From positions 19,968,001 through 20,032,000 of the forward strand of contig CP142453.1 of NCBI GenBank assembly GCA_038049695.1: a DNA stretch of 64,000 bases, read 5' to 3'. Made by a program: the position numbers and the translations under genes. The notes beneath the pieces are model-generated. The model saw only the letters and a list, made by a program, of their open reading frames with translations, ran no database searches and was not told the origin of the DNA. Every line of letters starts with the position of its first letter. Position 1 is the stretch's first letter. This document shows, one piece after another, positions 32,664 to 44,270 of this stretch. The DNA comes from Cinnamomum chago (lineage: Eukaryota > Streptophyta > Magnoliopsida > Laurales > Lauraceae).

Positions 32664-35600
32664 ATGTTTAAGTTCAAACATCCCATCCTCTTAGGTGCAT
32701 TTATAGCAATCTTTCTGTTTCATTGTATCCAAGTGACTTCTGAGTCTGATGGTAAGAAAGCAGGAGAGAAGCTGCAATGCATTAGTTACTTTTGGGATAA
32801 TGTCTTTATGCAGATTGATTTGTTTACTTTCTCTTGTATGATCATATAGGACATCAACATGAGTTCAATTACAACAGAGGGAGTAGTAAGGGACCCAATC
32901 ACTGGAGCGAAATCAATGAAGAATGGTTTGTTTGTGGTAAAGGAAACATGCAATCTCCCATTGATTTGTCAGATGAGAAGGTGGAGGTGTTCAAACATTT
33001 GGGGAGGCTGAAGAAGAGCTACAAGCCATCCAATGCAACTATAGTGAATAGCGGTCATGACATAACGGTAAAATGGGACTCTAACCATGAAGGTGAAGAA
33101 TTCATATAGGAACAATTTATGTGGAACCTATCTTGATGCGTGACAATCATAACTTAATTGTAAGAATGAAAGAAGTTCTCTTAGACAACGGATATGCAGA
33201 AAATTGTCAGAGTATGATCGTCGTGACCATCTTTTTTATGGACCCAAAACTTACTGGATGTGGAGCACAGAAAACAATTTAAACTTTGTGGCCATATCAC
33301 GGTTATGATCATTAGTAGATCATAACAATTATTTGGACCAAATATAATCCATAAAAATTAAGTGCTTTCAACTCATTTAACTAAACCTATGATTGACATG
33401 ATGAGCTCCAAGAAAAGGAACCAATTTGAATATGCATTTATGATTTGGTAATTTTTTAATTAATTGTTTGATGACTGTGTAAAGGTCAAATGGGAAGATG
33501 GAGCAGGAGCAATATATGTAAATGGAACTAAATATGTCCTCAAACAATGTCATTGGCACACCCCTTCTGAGCATACAATCAATGGTCGAAGGTGGCTAAT
33601 CTCTTATTTATGTCACCTTTTGCATCCCTTTAATATATGATTTATTTCTGTTAGTTTTTGCACAGTCCCCATTTGCCTACTTTGTAATGAATTTTAGAAA
33701 ATCCATGATTAAGAGAGTTCTCATGAGAGAACACTGTAGTGGTGAAAAGTGAGATAAAAAGTGAAGATGGGGACCCTCACTTCCCTGGAATTGATTTACT
33801 GAAGTTTTTTTTTTTTTTTTTGTTATCGGAGGGTTCCCAACTCTTTGGGTTAGACTAATCCCTTCGAGTCCAAAGAAAAGCCGGGTAAACTCCCCTCTAG
33901 CCCCAATGTGGTAGTGCATTTTCGAACCTATAACGTTCGGGTGCAAACCGTGGTCCTAGGCCAACTGAGCTACCCCTTGAGGTTGTTTAGGCAACTTAAT
34001 AGTAGTTCATGATAAAAAAAAAAAAAAAAAAAGTTTCAAAAGCAAAAAACTATGACATTATTGATATTATCAATTGATGTGCACTTGGTTGAATGCATTC
34101 TTTTTGTACAATTGCAGTTATGCTCTAGAGGCACATCTGGTCCACGAGACCAATGACAAAAGAAGGGCCGTGCTTGCAATTCTGTATAAAATTGGGCAAA
34201 AGGATAACTTTATTTCCGAGGTAAGTCATGAATCCCCCCCCACCCCCGATCCTAAATTCATTAGGGGAGCCCACCAAGACTATTACACCAGACAGACACG
34301 CATGAAACCTACACATAGGTGCACTAGGTAAGTCTAAGGCAAAATTCGAGCACATGACATAGGGAGCAAACCCACACCTTACACAAGTTACCCGACTCTC
34401 CCACGTCAGTATGTCCACCATCACATTGATCACATGCAAAATACTTGATTTGAATTCCTTCATTTATCCTACTTTTAATAATAAATTACACATGTGTTCA
34501 ATCTTTTGGAGGGGTTGGGGAAAAATTTGTGACACAGCTAATTTAGCAATTTCGATTTTATAATTAGGCCCCATTGATGGGTTTTTAAGCCCAATAATCC
34601 ACAAAAGGATCCATTGCCAACTGAAAAGGATGTAGAGAAAGAAGTGGGCGTCCTTTCTATCCGAGGCATGTACATAGAAACAATGGTTGGTGGTGGTGAT
34701 GTTTATTGCATTTTCTTTTAGGTGGCGGATTACTTGAGAGACATTTCCAACTCCAAAGATGAAGAGAAAGAAGTGGGTGTCATTGACCCAAGGCATGTAA
34801 AATTGGGTAGCAGGAAATACTACAGGTACATGGGCTCCCTCACATCTCCACCCTGCACCGAAGGTGTCATATGGACAATCGTGAAAAAGGTATCGCCCAC
34901 CACTTTATTCTCTCTCTCTCTCTCTCACATTCATTTAAGGGGTGTTTGGAATCAATATTATTTCTAAAGATTCAAAGGTCCTGCTTGGTTACAAGATATA
35001 TGAGATTGCTTGTCCAGGAGATATATAAGGATTTCAATTTGTTGTCCTTCATCTGGATCCACAAATACTCAAAGGACCTGTGAGCAATCTGGAATTGTAT
35101 TTATGAGGAGAGTTTCTGCAACCAAACAAAGATTACGGAACATGAGTCAGGATCTTCTTAGTCTCAGACTCATAAGAAATTAATAAGCTCCTCAGTAGTA
35201 TCTAGACTGCCAAAAAAAAAAAAAAGAGGACTCCTTGTGTGAGCCCTGACCGAATTTTGGTCAAATAGGATTTAAGAGCACCATCAGATTGATAACACAT
35301 AAGATATTTGGATCTTTTTACATCGTCAATTTTAGAGCCGGTACAATTTCTATTTGAGTGAAATTTGGCAAGGAGAAGCATTTATTTTAAACAATTTAGA
35401 TTTTTCATTTGTTGTTCGCCACATAATAAAACCATAATGACATTTGCTCGAGTCCAAGATGAATTCATGCTGGGCAACTCTAAGATAAGGGGTCTGGATC
35501 TTAGACACAAAAGCACATTTAGGCGTAAGCATTCATGGGTTTATGTTTCACTAATCAATCATCTTATTATTTCTATTATATATACTAAGTTAAGTTGTTC

Positions 35601-36281
35601 ACCAGGTGAGGACAGTCTCAAGAGAGCAGTTGAAGTTGTTGTGGGATGCTGTTCATGATGTGAGTTCCTAATCATACAATTTACATATAAAAATATTTAC
35701 ATGGGTAGGCCTAATTTCCTCTGTAATACATGTATATGATCTGTCTCAGATGTACAATGCCTTGATAGATACCCCGCATTTTTTATTTCTATGATACGAG
35801 TTCCTGACCAACAAGGCTATGAAACTTCGGATTGATCCCTTGCAAAAGGGAGATGCCTTACCATTAAACCATCAACGGATTAGCTTGATTGAGACTTATT
35901 TTTGTCCAACTCCCAATTATAACATTGTTGCATTGAAATCACAAAATATGATGACTTCTAAATTCACTAAACTTGAGCACCATATATGAAGGGGCTAGAA
36001 TGATCAGAGAGTTTCTTATGGTGTTAGAATGATCTGGGAGTGTTAAAATTTTGTTTGATATTTTGCATCCTCTCTCCCTACCTCAGGATTGGCATGGCCA
36101 AACAAGTTAGTGAACACTATTTATGTGCAAATGGTGCTCGCCTAAATAAACTTATATATATATATATAATTTATGCTTATAATTTGATATGGAATTGACT
36201 TTTACACTGCAGGGCTATGAAAAGAATGCAAGACCAACACAGCCCAACAACGATCGGATTGTTGCTCTCTATAGGCCATGA
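32664..36281 (+). CDS. Alpha-carbonic anhydrase, secreted, 7 exons
   Basis: Exons are 32664-32751, 32850-33067, 33485-33591, 34118-34220, 34722-34889, 35606-35659 and 36213-36281. All are GT-AG, in phase, and total 807 bp (268 residues). The product would catalyse CO2 + H2O to bicarbonate + H+. Residues 1-27 form a hydrophobic signal peptide, so it enters the secretory pathway; known plant relatives go to the apoplast or, in one case, the chloroplast by that route. Zn ligands are H125, H127 ([10 protein letters not shown]) and H144 (EAHLVHE). T213 in SLTSPP corresponds to Thr199 of human CA II. C58 and C217 would form the conserved disulfide. NAT and NGT sequons allow N-glycosylation. Closest to plant ACA-type (ACA7-like or dioscorin-like) proteins. 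It looks intact. Confidence 0.93.
33805..33984 (-). mobile_element. tRNA-derived SINE, copy 2, in carbonic anhydrase intron 3
   Basis: On the minus strand it starts with a tRNA-like head: A box TAGCTCAGTTGG (33961-33972) and B-box-like GGTTCGAA (33922-33929). A body follows, then a poly(A) tail of 17 bases (poly-T at 33805-33821 on +). It lies in the intron between exons 3 and 4, in antisense to the gene. It shares its body with copy 1. Confidence 0.75.
35795..35890 (-). repeat. tRNA-related SINE-like head in carbonic anhydrase intron 6
   Basis: The minus strand reads TTGATGGTTTAATGGTAAGGC and continues to a GGGATCAATCC-like box near 35835. These resemble Pol III A and B boxes. A related piece occurs at 42385-42450. 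No tail or target duplication was identified. Confidence 0.35.
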
Positions 36282-36410
36282 AAACTGCTTCTCTGCCACT
36301 CCTGGCCCTTCTCAAAAAGCACTCTTTGGGTGTTGATTATGTAACTTTGTGGGTACCTACTTTGACAAAATTAAAAATAACAGTCATTATCAATAATAAT
36401 AAATTATTAT
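36282..36410 (+). terminator. Probable carbonic anhydrase 3' UTR
   Basis: AATAATAATAAATT at about 36392-36405 contains an AATAAA hexamer about 115 bp after the stop codon, followed by T-rich sequence. Confidence 0.4.
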
Positions 36411-37611
36411 TATTTTGTCTAGGTTTGTTTTAGTCATGATTGAAATGTGAGATTTTCACAGGTATTCCTACTTTGTAAAATTGGACTGTCAGCAGGTAGG
36501 CCCATGGTAAAATGGTCCTATGGAGCCTAAAAGTTAAATTGGATAGGACTTTTATGCCAAGTTGCCAACCTTACTGGTTTTTAGCAATTGTCGCAAACAT
36601 CATTTTCTGAAAAATATCAATTGTGGAAGATGATGAGATATTTTCAAATTATTTGTTTGCATCAAAATGATTTCTTAGGAACTCTAAGGAATGCATGAGT
36701 GATTAAAATGAGAGATTTATAAACTGTCATTAAAAAATATCTCCTCTGATGGAAAATGAATTAAGAGGAGAATACCCAACCATCACCCTTTTAAATCAAA
36801 TCCTAAGACAGTTGAGATCCAATCTATACCTCCACCTTATATCATTCGCCTCTTGATTGTTGCAATTCATTTCTTTACATCTTGGTTGTTGCAATTTATT
36901 TCTTTAGCTCATTTTTACACTTTTTCTCCGGGGAAAAATAGCTGCGCCAAACATTGAAATTTTTTACTGAAGAAAATTGATCAAATTTTCCATACATTTT
37001 ATCATAGAAACACGGCCACACAAACATGCCCTCAAAGGGTTAACTTCACTGCAAATAAAATAATTCAAAGTAGAGAAAAACACAAGATGCAGAGAAAAAA
37101 CTGTTGGAGATATTTTATAGCTTGTTTTCTCACAATATTATCATTATTTTCTTAATTTCTTGGAACACACACCCCCACTTGTATGGCCCTAACCAGCTAA
37201 CAAACTGCCCGGGACTTGACCCCATTTAAATTGGATGCATTTCTTTTCTTTTTTCTTTCATTGATCGGGTATGAATTGGATGCATGATAATGAATGGATA
37301 CAGGGAGAAAGAGAAGTTCGTACTTGAACTAGATGTATGCATTCTATAAATTTAGATTAATTGATCCTAGACCCTAGTTCTAGTCCTCAATATTTACTGA
37401 CAACATGTGCAAATTTATTGCAGTAAAAGCCCAAGATCAGATGAAATTCAGATTGGAGTTAAATATGCCTACAGCCAAGTAATCTTGCCCGAAGGCCACA
37501 CTTTATTTAATCCAAACCTTTGGATCAAAACTCTCCCCATTTCAAATACAATAAAACTTGCTGGGTCACATAGTACAATTAACAACATCATTCCTCTTAT
37601 TAATAAACATA
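36411..37611. other. Intergenic region with MITE-like remnant
   Basis: No gene is seen. At about 36890-37037 a stretch ends in CACACAAACATGCCCT, matching the end of the remnant at 200-405 and resembling the terminus of a MITE family; its other end was not identified. From about 37440 the sequence becomes collinear with 52390-52590, which is the shared 3' flank of the two UGT genes. Confidence 0.5.
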
Positions 37612-37689
37612 TTACTTTGATCAAATAACATCATGCTCTGTGCTCTTATATTACTTTGATCAAATAACATCATGCTCTGTGCTACAAGA
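37612..37689. repeat. 39-bp tandem duplication at the 3' end of UGT-A
   Basis: Unit 1 is 37612-37650 and unit 2 is 37651-37689. The first 33 bases, starting TTACTTTGATCAAATAAC, are identical. The UGT-A stop codon (37660-37662) lies within unit 2. Confidence 0.85.
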
Positions 37690-38609
37690 GCACATAGCTC
37701 TAATATCTTGAATCAATTTCTCCAAGTTCGTGTACGTAGACCCACCTTTCTCAATGCTTTTCTTTGCCAAATCTGCCATCTCTTCTGCAGATTTCATGAA
37801 TTCCCCTCTCCTCTCCTCCATCAGCTCCCTCACCATCTTCTCCACAGTTTCTCTGTCACACTTATCTTTCATGTCCAAGCCCAACCTCCATACTTCAGAG
37901 ACATACCTGCTGTTCATCTGCTGGTCTGCAAAGTAGGGCCAGCAAATCATGGGTACTCCCGCAAACATGCTTTCCAAAGTAGAATTCCACCCACTGTGGG
38001 TCAGGAACCCGCCCACCGCTGGGTGGGCCAGAACCTTTTCCTGTGGGGCCCACTTCACAAGGAAGCCCCTCTCCTTGGTGGCTCCCACCAGCTCCTCTGG
38101 GACCTGACCCACATCCCCTCCGCCATCAACAAGGTCTGGGCGGATGACCCACAAGAACCTCGTCTGGCTGTTGACCAGGCCGTGCCAAAACTCAAGCAAC
38201 TTGGGCCGAGTCACCACCATGAAGCTTCCAACGCTGATGTATAGGACTGATCCATGCGGTTGGCTGTTGAGCCACTCCATGCAGGTCCTGTCCTCTTTCC
38301 GAAGACTCGATGAGACGGTGGAATCAGCGGAGTCGGTGGCTCGGGACTGAAGGAGGGCATGGAGTGGACCAATTGTGTAGGTTGTGGGCCAATGGACCCG
38401 GATGTGAGAGAGGATCTGGGGTTCAAGGTCTTCAAAGGTATTGAGCACAAGGGCTGATGAGCGGGTCGATTTAAGGGTGTCAAACCACACTAATTGGAGA
38501 CCAGGATCAGTGACTTCTTTGGCTCGGCAAAAATGCGGTAAGTCTCTCCGCCTGAGAAAGGATTCCATTCCCAGCACCCCTTCTATTGCTCGATCCATAT
38601 CTGCATCAT
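37660..38609 (-). CDS. UGT-A exon 2: UDP-glycosyltransferase, C-terminal half
   Basis: Minus-strand exon of 950 bp with acceptor GCAG|ATGATGCA, encoding residues 172-487 if joined in phase to exon 1 at 50151-50664. It carries the full 44-residue PSPG box (residues 358-401: WAPQEKVL, then HSGWNSTLES, then ADQQ), which binds the UDP-sugar. This identifies a family 1 plant UGT, closest by motif to the UGT85 group. These enzymes transfer glucose to small acceptors in the cytosol; the acceptor cannot be told from sequence here. It is strongly similar to UGT-B exon 2 and has no stop or frameshift. The C terminus (CSCSTEHDVI) is 8 residues longer than UGT-B and lies in a local tandem duplication. 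The partner exon 1 is 11.5 kb upstream, so the gene may be compromised. Confidence 0.8.
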
Positions 38610-41130
38610 CTGCACATACAACAAGCTATATAATACTGTCTATTTCAGTAGTTCACAGATCAGCAAAACTGGTCTTGGGCTCTTGTGGTATATTGTTCAT
38701 GGGCCAAGCCCCAGCATGATCAATTTGGGCAATATTTAGAAATGCTAATCATCTTAATCGACTGGTGGCTCTTTAAACAGATGACACAGAGCATGTCATA
38801 ATAATAAACAAGTCCAATCAAGTGAAAAACTGATTTGCTGATTAGATAACTAAAAAAAAGTTTGATCCATTGGACAATTCTAGTCATTTGAGAAAGCAAA
38901 GAAATGGATGAGAAATCAGCAATGACTTGCAATCACAAGCTTTTAAAGGCAGCTTAGCAACATCCGACAAATTGAATTGGTGTTGATGGTTGTTAATGCA
39001 TAATGATTCCTTCGATGGTCATTTTTAGCTTTGGCCTCTAAAATGGGCTTGCACCTGATTTTCCGGCTTGAAAAATAAACAGGCTAAAGCCCGTAGTATG
39101 CATGTTAGAAGCCAGACTAGTAGAAAGCAAAGAACATAATCTGTCAAAGCAGGCTAAATTAGGGCCTAAACTATGCACCCATAGGCTGGGTCTACGCACA
39201 AATGTTAAACTTGAAAACTAAACCAGTTTTGCAGTACAACCTTTATGGCTTTATCCTAGCTCAATATGGCCCATGATTTTGACAAGTTTTAATAACAAGG
39301 GGGGCTGTTATTCAGCTGGTTGGGACATTGTGTAGTCTGCAGTGGGTGCATAAGTACAATAATATCCTTTTTTAAGTGTACCTTTTATGTCTCTTGTTAA
39401 AGTAGTAGTAATAATAATGATAAATAAATAGAAGTACAATTATATCTTTTTTCTTTGAGTGTACTTTTTCTAATTTTAATACTACATAAAAGGATATACT
39501 TTTCCGCACTCGCCACTTTTCCACAGTTTGGTGTACTTTTTGCACAAAAAGAGGAAAAAATGAACTATTTTTTTCTTAATCTATAGAAAACGGTTTGTTG
39601 GAACTGCAGAAATAGGAATCCACATAGCATGGAATTCCATTGTTACACAAATGTTTGTGTAACACCACTTCAATTACGAGAGGAGGGACAGCTAGACTAG
39701 GGACACTTTTGGCTGAGAAAAAAAAGAGTTGCTTTTTCAAGTTGACTCGAGGAATAACAGTCACACCAAATGTGAGAAGAGTAAATTGCATGGATAATCT
39801 TCCTCTTTTTCATTCTTCTGTAGAAATGGGGCTACAGAAAATTTTGTTTACATGCATGGTAAAGTAAAGTAAAGGTAGATGTCACATCATAGTAAATGTT
39901 GGGTAAAGTAAGGAAGTTGTGATAAAGTGTATGGTAAAGTATGTCACACTTGGCCTTTATTTTACCACACTACTTTTTCATGCAAACATGGTTTAGGGAG
40001 AATATGTCATATCTGGAATTTACCTTTACTTGGCTAAACAAACATTAATTGAAAGTCCTGATAACATAGGGACAGTACTTTCTCATGCAGGATGATGGTG
40101 GAATACAAAACACATGGTGAAGTGAGGCCCATGGCCCCACCATATAAAAAGGGGAAAACGAAAAGGAGGGCTAATTAAGATTAATACTCTATGAAAAATC
40201 ACCATACCCAAAAAAAAAAAAAAAAAATCTATGAAAAATCAATTACATCAACATTTGTTAGGCATCTGATCCAAGGAATTGGATAAGAGGATAGAAAATA
40301 AACATCTAGCAGGAATGATGATTTAAAACTGATGTCAATGATTAAAATGTGTAAACATCCAATGAAGATGACCTTCATAAATAACTAATCCATTAAGCCC
40401 TTTAATGGAGAACACAGATTAGAATGTGTGATTGTTGACTATGTTAAAAAATAGTCTTTAGTATATTAGTTTATTGGGGTATAAAAAGATATATATTAGT
40501 TTATTTACGAGAGGGTAATCTCATTAATATAATAATTACTGTGACTTTATTAGCACTCAATATCATGATTAGATTAAATTATCATTATGATGGGAGTAAG
40601 CCTCCTTATTTATCTCATTATACTTTATAAACAGGTCCTATAATTTTCAATAAATTTAAGAGCATATACATGTAACCTCAGAAGTTTTTCGCCATCTTCA
40701 TGGTGAGACCTAGAGCCATATCTTGTTTTCGCCATTATCATGGTAGAAACAAAAGTACATCATCACACTAGCACTTTTCTTTTAATTTTATTTTTCTAAT
40801 GAATTCAGATAGGTTTAAAGCAAACATCAACTCCCAAATGACACATAATGATGTAACGATAATATGAGTGTGAATCAGGTATCATGCTAATATTGTGAAT
40901 CAAAATTTTAAAAAGTCGGCATAAATATCAACGAATTTAGTACATGTCGGCTAACATGCTACATAAGGGTTTATAATAAAACCATGATCCAATGTCACAT
41001 TAGCAGAAGCTGTGAGTGATTTTAATTTCCCTTGAAAGCGCACCCTGCTCATGGATTCAAAATAAAGTGATTAGCTGCACTTTATTAAAATAGAGGCACT
41101 GGACTCAAGTTTAGCACTTAAATAAATCAT
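38610..41130 (-). other. UGT-A intron, 3' part
   Basis: No coding sequence is seen. A possible MITE with GTTACACAAATG and inverted CATTTGTGTAACA words lies near 39640-39665. The surrounding 39580-40040 region has repeated GGTAAAGTA words. Otherwise AT-rich. Confidence 0.6.
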
Positions 41131-41431
41131 GATTAAAAATTAAGGATGGCAATGGGTTGAGTTCAGCCACATCCAACCACTGACTAACAATTCTTTCATC
41201 TGGTTTGGGTTTGGTTCTGGGTCCGGGCTGTGGGTATACAGAACGGAAATAGATCAAATACTTGTATAATAAGCTTAAAATTCTTAATATATATATGCAT
41301 ATAAAGATTACAGTCATGGTACTGGGTATTTGGATCCTCGGTTATAAACCATAAATCCAAATTCAAAATCAAATTTTATTTGGATTCACAGTGGATATGA
41401 ACAAGTACTCAAAGAAAAACCAAGTCCAAAT

Positions 41432-41722
41432 TGTTGGGTGTGTCTTGTATTTCGGGTTAATCGGATGATCATATAGGTTAGCCGGGGTTTGTATTTGAGG
41501 TTCGAGAGTATTTTGGTCTTTGAACCAGTGATTATATATTGCGATGTATGTGTAACCCTAACCTCTTGTAAGAGGGAGAAACAATTGTCGTTATTTTCTC
41601 TTTCCCATGGACACAGGCACACTTGTCGAACAACGTAAATTGTTGTGTTCATATATGATTGCTTGTGTGTATGTGCATTGTGATAGTGTCGATCGCAGGT
41701 TTATTCCGCCACATACCCAACA
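41432..41722 (+). mobile_element. Short LTR (TRIM-like), + copy
   Basis: A 291-bp unit starting TGTTGGGTGTGTCTTG and ending CACATACCCAACA, so it has TG...CA ends with an inverted TGTTGGG/CCCAACA terminus. It is diverged from, but collinear with, the inverted copy at 41723-42042. No coding domain is present. Confidence 0.65.
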
Positions 41723-42042
41723 AGTTGATGGGTGAAGCAACAGAAAATACTTGTGATCAAAACTATCACAATGTACAAACAATCAAACCATCAAGCAATC
41801 ATATACATTAACACAACAAAATCTACGTGGCTTAGCAAGCGTGCCTACGTCCACATTAAAGATAAATTCATCTATTCTTTTCTCTCACTCTCTCTTCTCT
41901 CAAGGGTTAGGGTAACACATACATTACATATATATAATGTGGTATAAAGACCAAATTACACTTGAACCCTAAATCTCGGCCTTTGTAACCCAAACAGACC
42001 GATCCAACTAAACCGGAATACAAGTACAAGACATAACCAACA
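41723..42042 (-). mobile_element. Short LTR (TRIM-like), inverted copy
   Basis: On the minus strand it starts TGTTGGTTATGTCTTGTACTT and runs in the same order of blocks as the + copy (CTAACCCTTGAGAG-type, then GTGTTAATGTATATGATTGC, then GTGATAGT...GATC). The two copies meet tail to tail, forming a palindrome of about 610 bp rather than the direct repeats of a normal retrotransposon. Confidence 0.6.
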
Positions 42043-42384
42043 CACATTATATCGTACACAATTTATTCAATTTTGAGGCCCTCGGGTATTTCAATATTCA
42101 AAGAACTATGTCATCTATATTTGTGCTCTTATTTTGATTATAAATCATGGTTTGAATATTATGCATACAATATCAATTGACATGGATCGATTTTTCAAGA
42201 CATTGAAACAAAATATTAGCATGAAATTCAATTCACACTTGTATCACTGCTACATCGATACAAATGGATAGATAAATAAAGTTGATAAGAGATACTGATG
42301 CAGATCAACCATATATTTTCCTCTAGTAAACTCACACTATCACACACCCACACACGCTACACAAGTCCCTAATAAACAAGAAAT

Positions 42385-42450
42385 TGAGGATTGATCCCTA
42401 GTCCTCCCTATCAAAAGGGAGATGCCTTACCACTGAACCATCAATAGCTT
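42385..42450 (-). repeat. tRNA-related SINE-like head
   Basis: The minus strand reads GATGGTTCAGTGGTAAGGC followed by GGGATCAATCC, similar to Pol III A and B boxes and to 35795-35890. It is only partial. A further + strand relative (TAGCTAAGTGGTGAAGC, GGGATCAATC) lies at about 44500-44565. Confidence 0.35.
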
Positions 42451-42829
42451 AGCACATGTCAACCATGTCAAAATCATATGGTGAATTTTTTCTCCAAGTC
42501 TCATACAACCACCCTGTAAGAATTCTTCTCTGAATGGTAGGGATTGAAAATTATGCATGTCCTTGTGCAAGGCTCTAGTAGGTGAAAAATTCGCAGTCAC
42601 AGCTATCAATTTTTTATCGAGTCCATAAATTTACACACCTAAGTTAAACCTAGCAATATCCAAAGGCTCAACATTGTATACCGTTGATCAAAAGAAATTC
42701 TTATACTAACATAATAATTTGTTCCGTGTTATTGAAAAATGGCATGGTTACAAATTAAGAGCCTTTTAATATTTTACCCAAAAAAGTTTTAAAATATTTT
42801 GTTATAGTTTTGAAATGCGCAAATGAAAA

Positions 42830-44270
42830 TCAGTATCATCATCAAAGCATTGTCTTGACTATGTTAGGGTCAACTACATGAATTTTGTTTTTCCATTCCT
42901 ATCTATCCTGAGCCAAATCCTCAGGTAAGTTGCACGTCTTCAAATATATTTTTACCACCTTCATCCGCATCCTCTTCGGCTTATCCCTTCCCCTTGGTGG
43001 GCCTTCAACCAACATAGCCAAACTTTTTCCTTATCAGCGTCGTTGCCGGATTGCATGAGACATGCTCAAACCAACTCAAACGGATTTTTCTAATTTTATC
43101 ACCTATTGATGAAAACCCTTAATTCTCTTGAAAGCGGTCATTTCTAATTTTATCCTTCCTACTTTTACCACACAACTACCTCAACATTCTCATCTCTTCT
43201 ACATTCATTTTGTACACATGTTGCTTCTTGATTGGCTAACATTCTGCTCCATAAGTCATAGTAGGTCTAATTGTTGTGCTATAAAACATTCCCTTCAATC
43301 TTGTTGGCATGCGCCGATCACAAAGCACTTGAGAAGCAAGTCTCCACTTTAACCATCCCACTTTTATCCTATGTTCGACATCTTCATCGCTCTCTCCATC
43401 CTTTCTAATTATGGAGCCAAGGTAATGGAGTGAATCTCTTTGTGATGTCTTTCAAGTCTTCAATTCTCACAATAGTTTCAGCTCTTTGTATAGGCTCACT
43501 GAAGTAGCAATCCATAAATTATGTCTTTGTATGACTTAGTTTAAAGCCTTTGGGTTCTGAAGCCTATCGCCAACTCTCAAGCTTTGCATTTACACTATCA
43601 TTTGATTCATCCACTAACACTATATCATTTCCAAAAAACATACATAATTAGTGCAAAGGGATAAGGGCTTAGGGCTAACCCCTAATGTAAACCTATGGTC
43701 ACTAGTAACTCACTTGTCTCTCCATAGGTACTTCTCACACTTGTTACCACTCTTTCATACATGTCTTTAATAATTTCAATATAACCACTTGGAATATTCT
43801 TTTTTATTTAAAACCTACCAAATTAAATCCCTACATACCCTGTCATAAACTTTGTCCAGATCGATGAAAACATATGCAGATTTTTCTTCTTCACTCGATA
43901 ATTTTTCATTAATTGCCTAAGTAAGAAGATTTATTTCATAGTTGACCTCCCTAACATGAAACCAAATTGATTTTCATATATCCCGGTCCTCTGTATAAGT
44001 TTTTTTTTTTTTTTTACTCCATTACTCTCTCCCACAGCTTCATAGCATGATTCTTAAGTTTAATCCAATTGGCAAAGTTTTGTATATCTCCATTGTTCTT
44101 ATATGGAGGTACAACACTTCTTCTCCATTCATCCAGCATTTACTTTGTCATTAATATCTTATTGAAGATCCTAATTAACCACCCCCACCCTTCAATTTTT
44201 CCTGAGCATTTCAAAGCCTCTATCGGAATGTGATCTGGGCCCTAGTCTTTCTTGTCTTCATTGAGAAGTC
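42830..44270 (-). mobile_element. Degraded LINE (reverse-transcriptase region) in the UGT-A intron
   Basis: On the minus strand the pieces are in the order of a plant LINE RT domain: GPDHIPIEALKCSGK, WRRSVVPPYKNNGDIQN, MKLWERV, YVFIDLDKVYD (motif A), GNDIVLVDES where the catalytic motif FADD is altered to GND, and the 3' terminal VDPNIV followed by TGATGATGATA. Many stops and frameshifts interrupt it, so it is an old copy. It lies in the sense direction of UGT-A. Confidence 0.8.

Larger units (their letters stand above)
41140..42300. repeat. Intron segment shared with UGT-B, interrupted by an LTR pair
   Basis: 41320-41431 matches 53864-53972 (for example TATTTGGATCCTCGG and CCAAATTCAAAATCAAA). 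42043-42300 matches 54035-54280 (AAACCATGGTTTGAATAT-type and TATTAGCATGAAAT words). The match resumes on the far side of the LTR pair at 41432-42042, so the pair inserted after the UGT duplication or was lost from UGT-B. This is direct support for UGT-A and UGT-B sharing one ancestral intron. Confidence 0.75.

Noticed and set aside
32834..33109. Carbonic anhydrase exon 2 read on to its downstream stop
   Set aside because: The frame after ACG|GTAAAA leaves the family sequence. Splicing to 33485 restores VKWEDGAG and the Zn-binding motif in phase.
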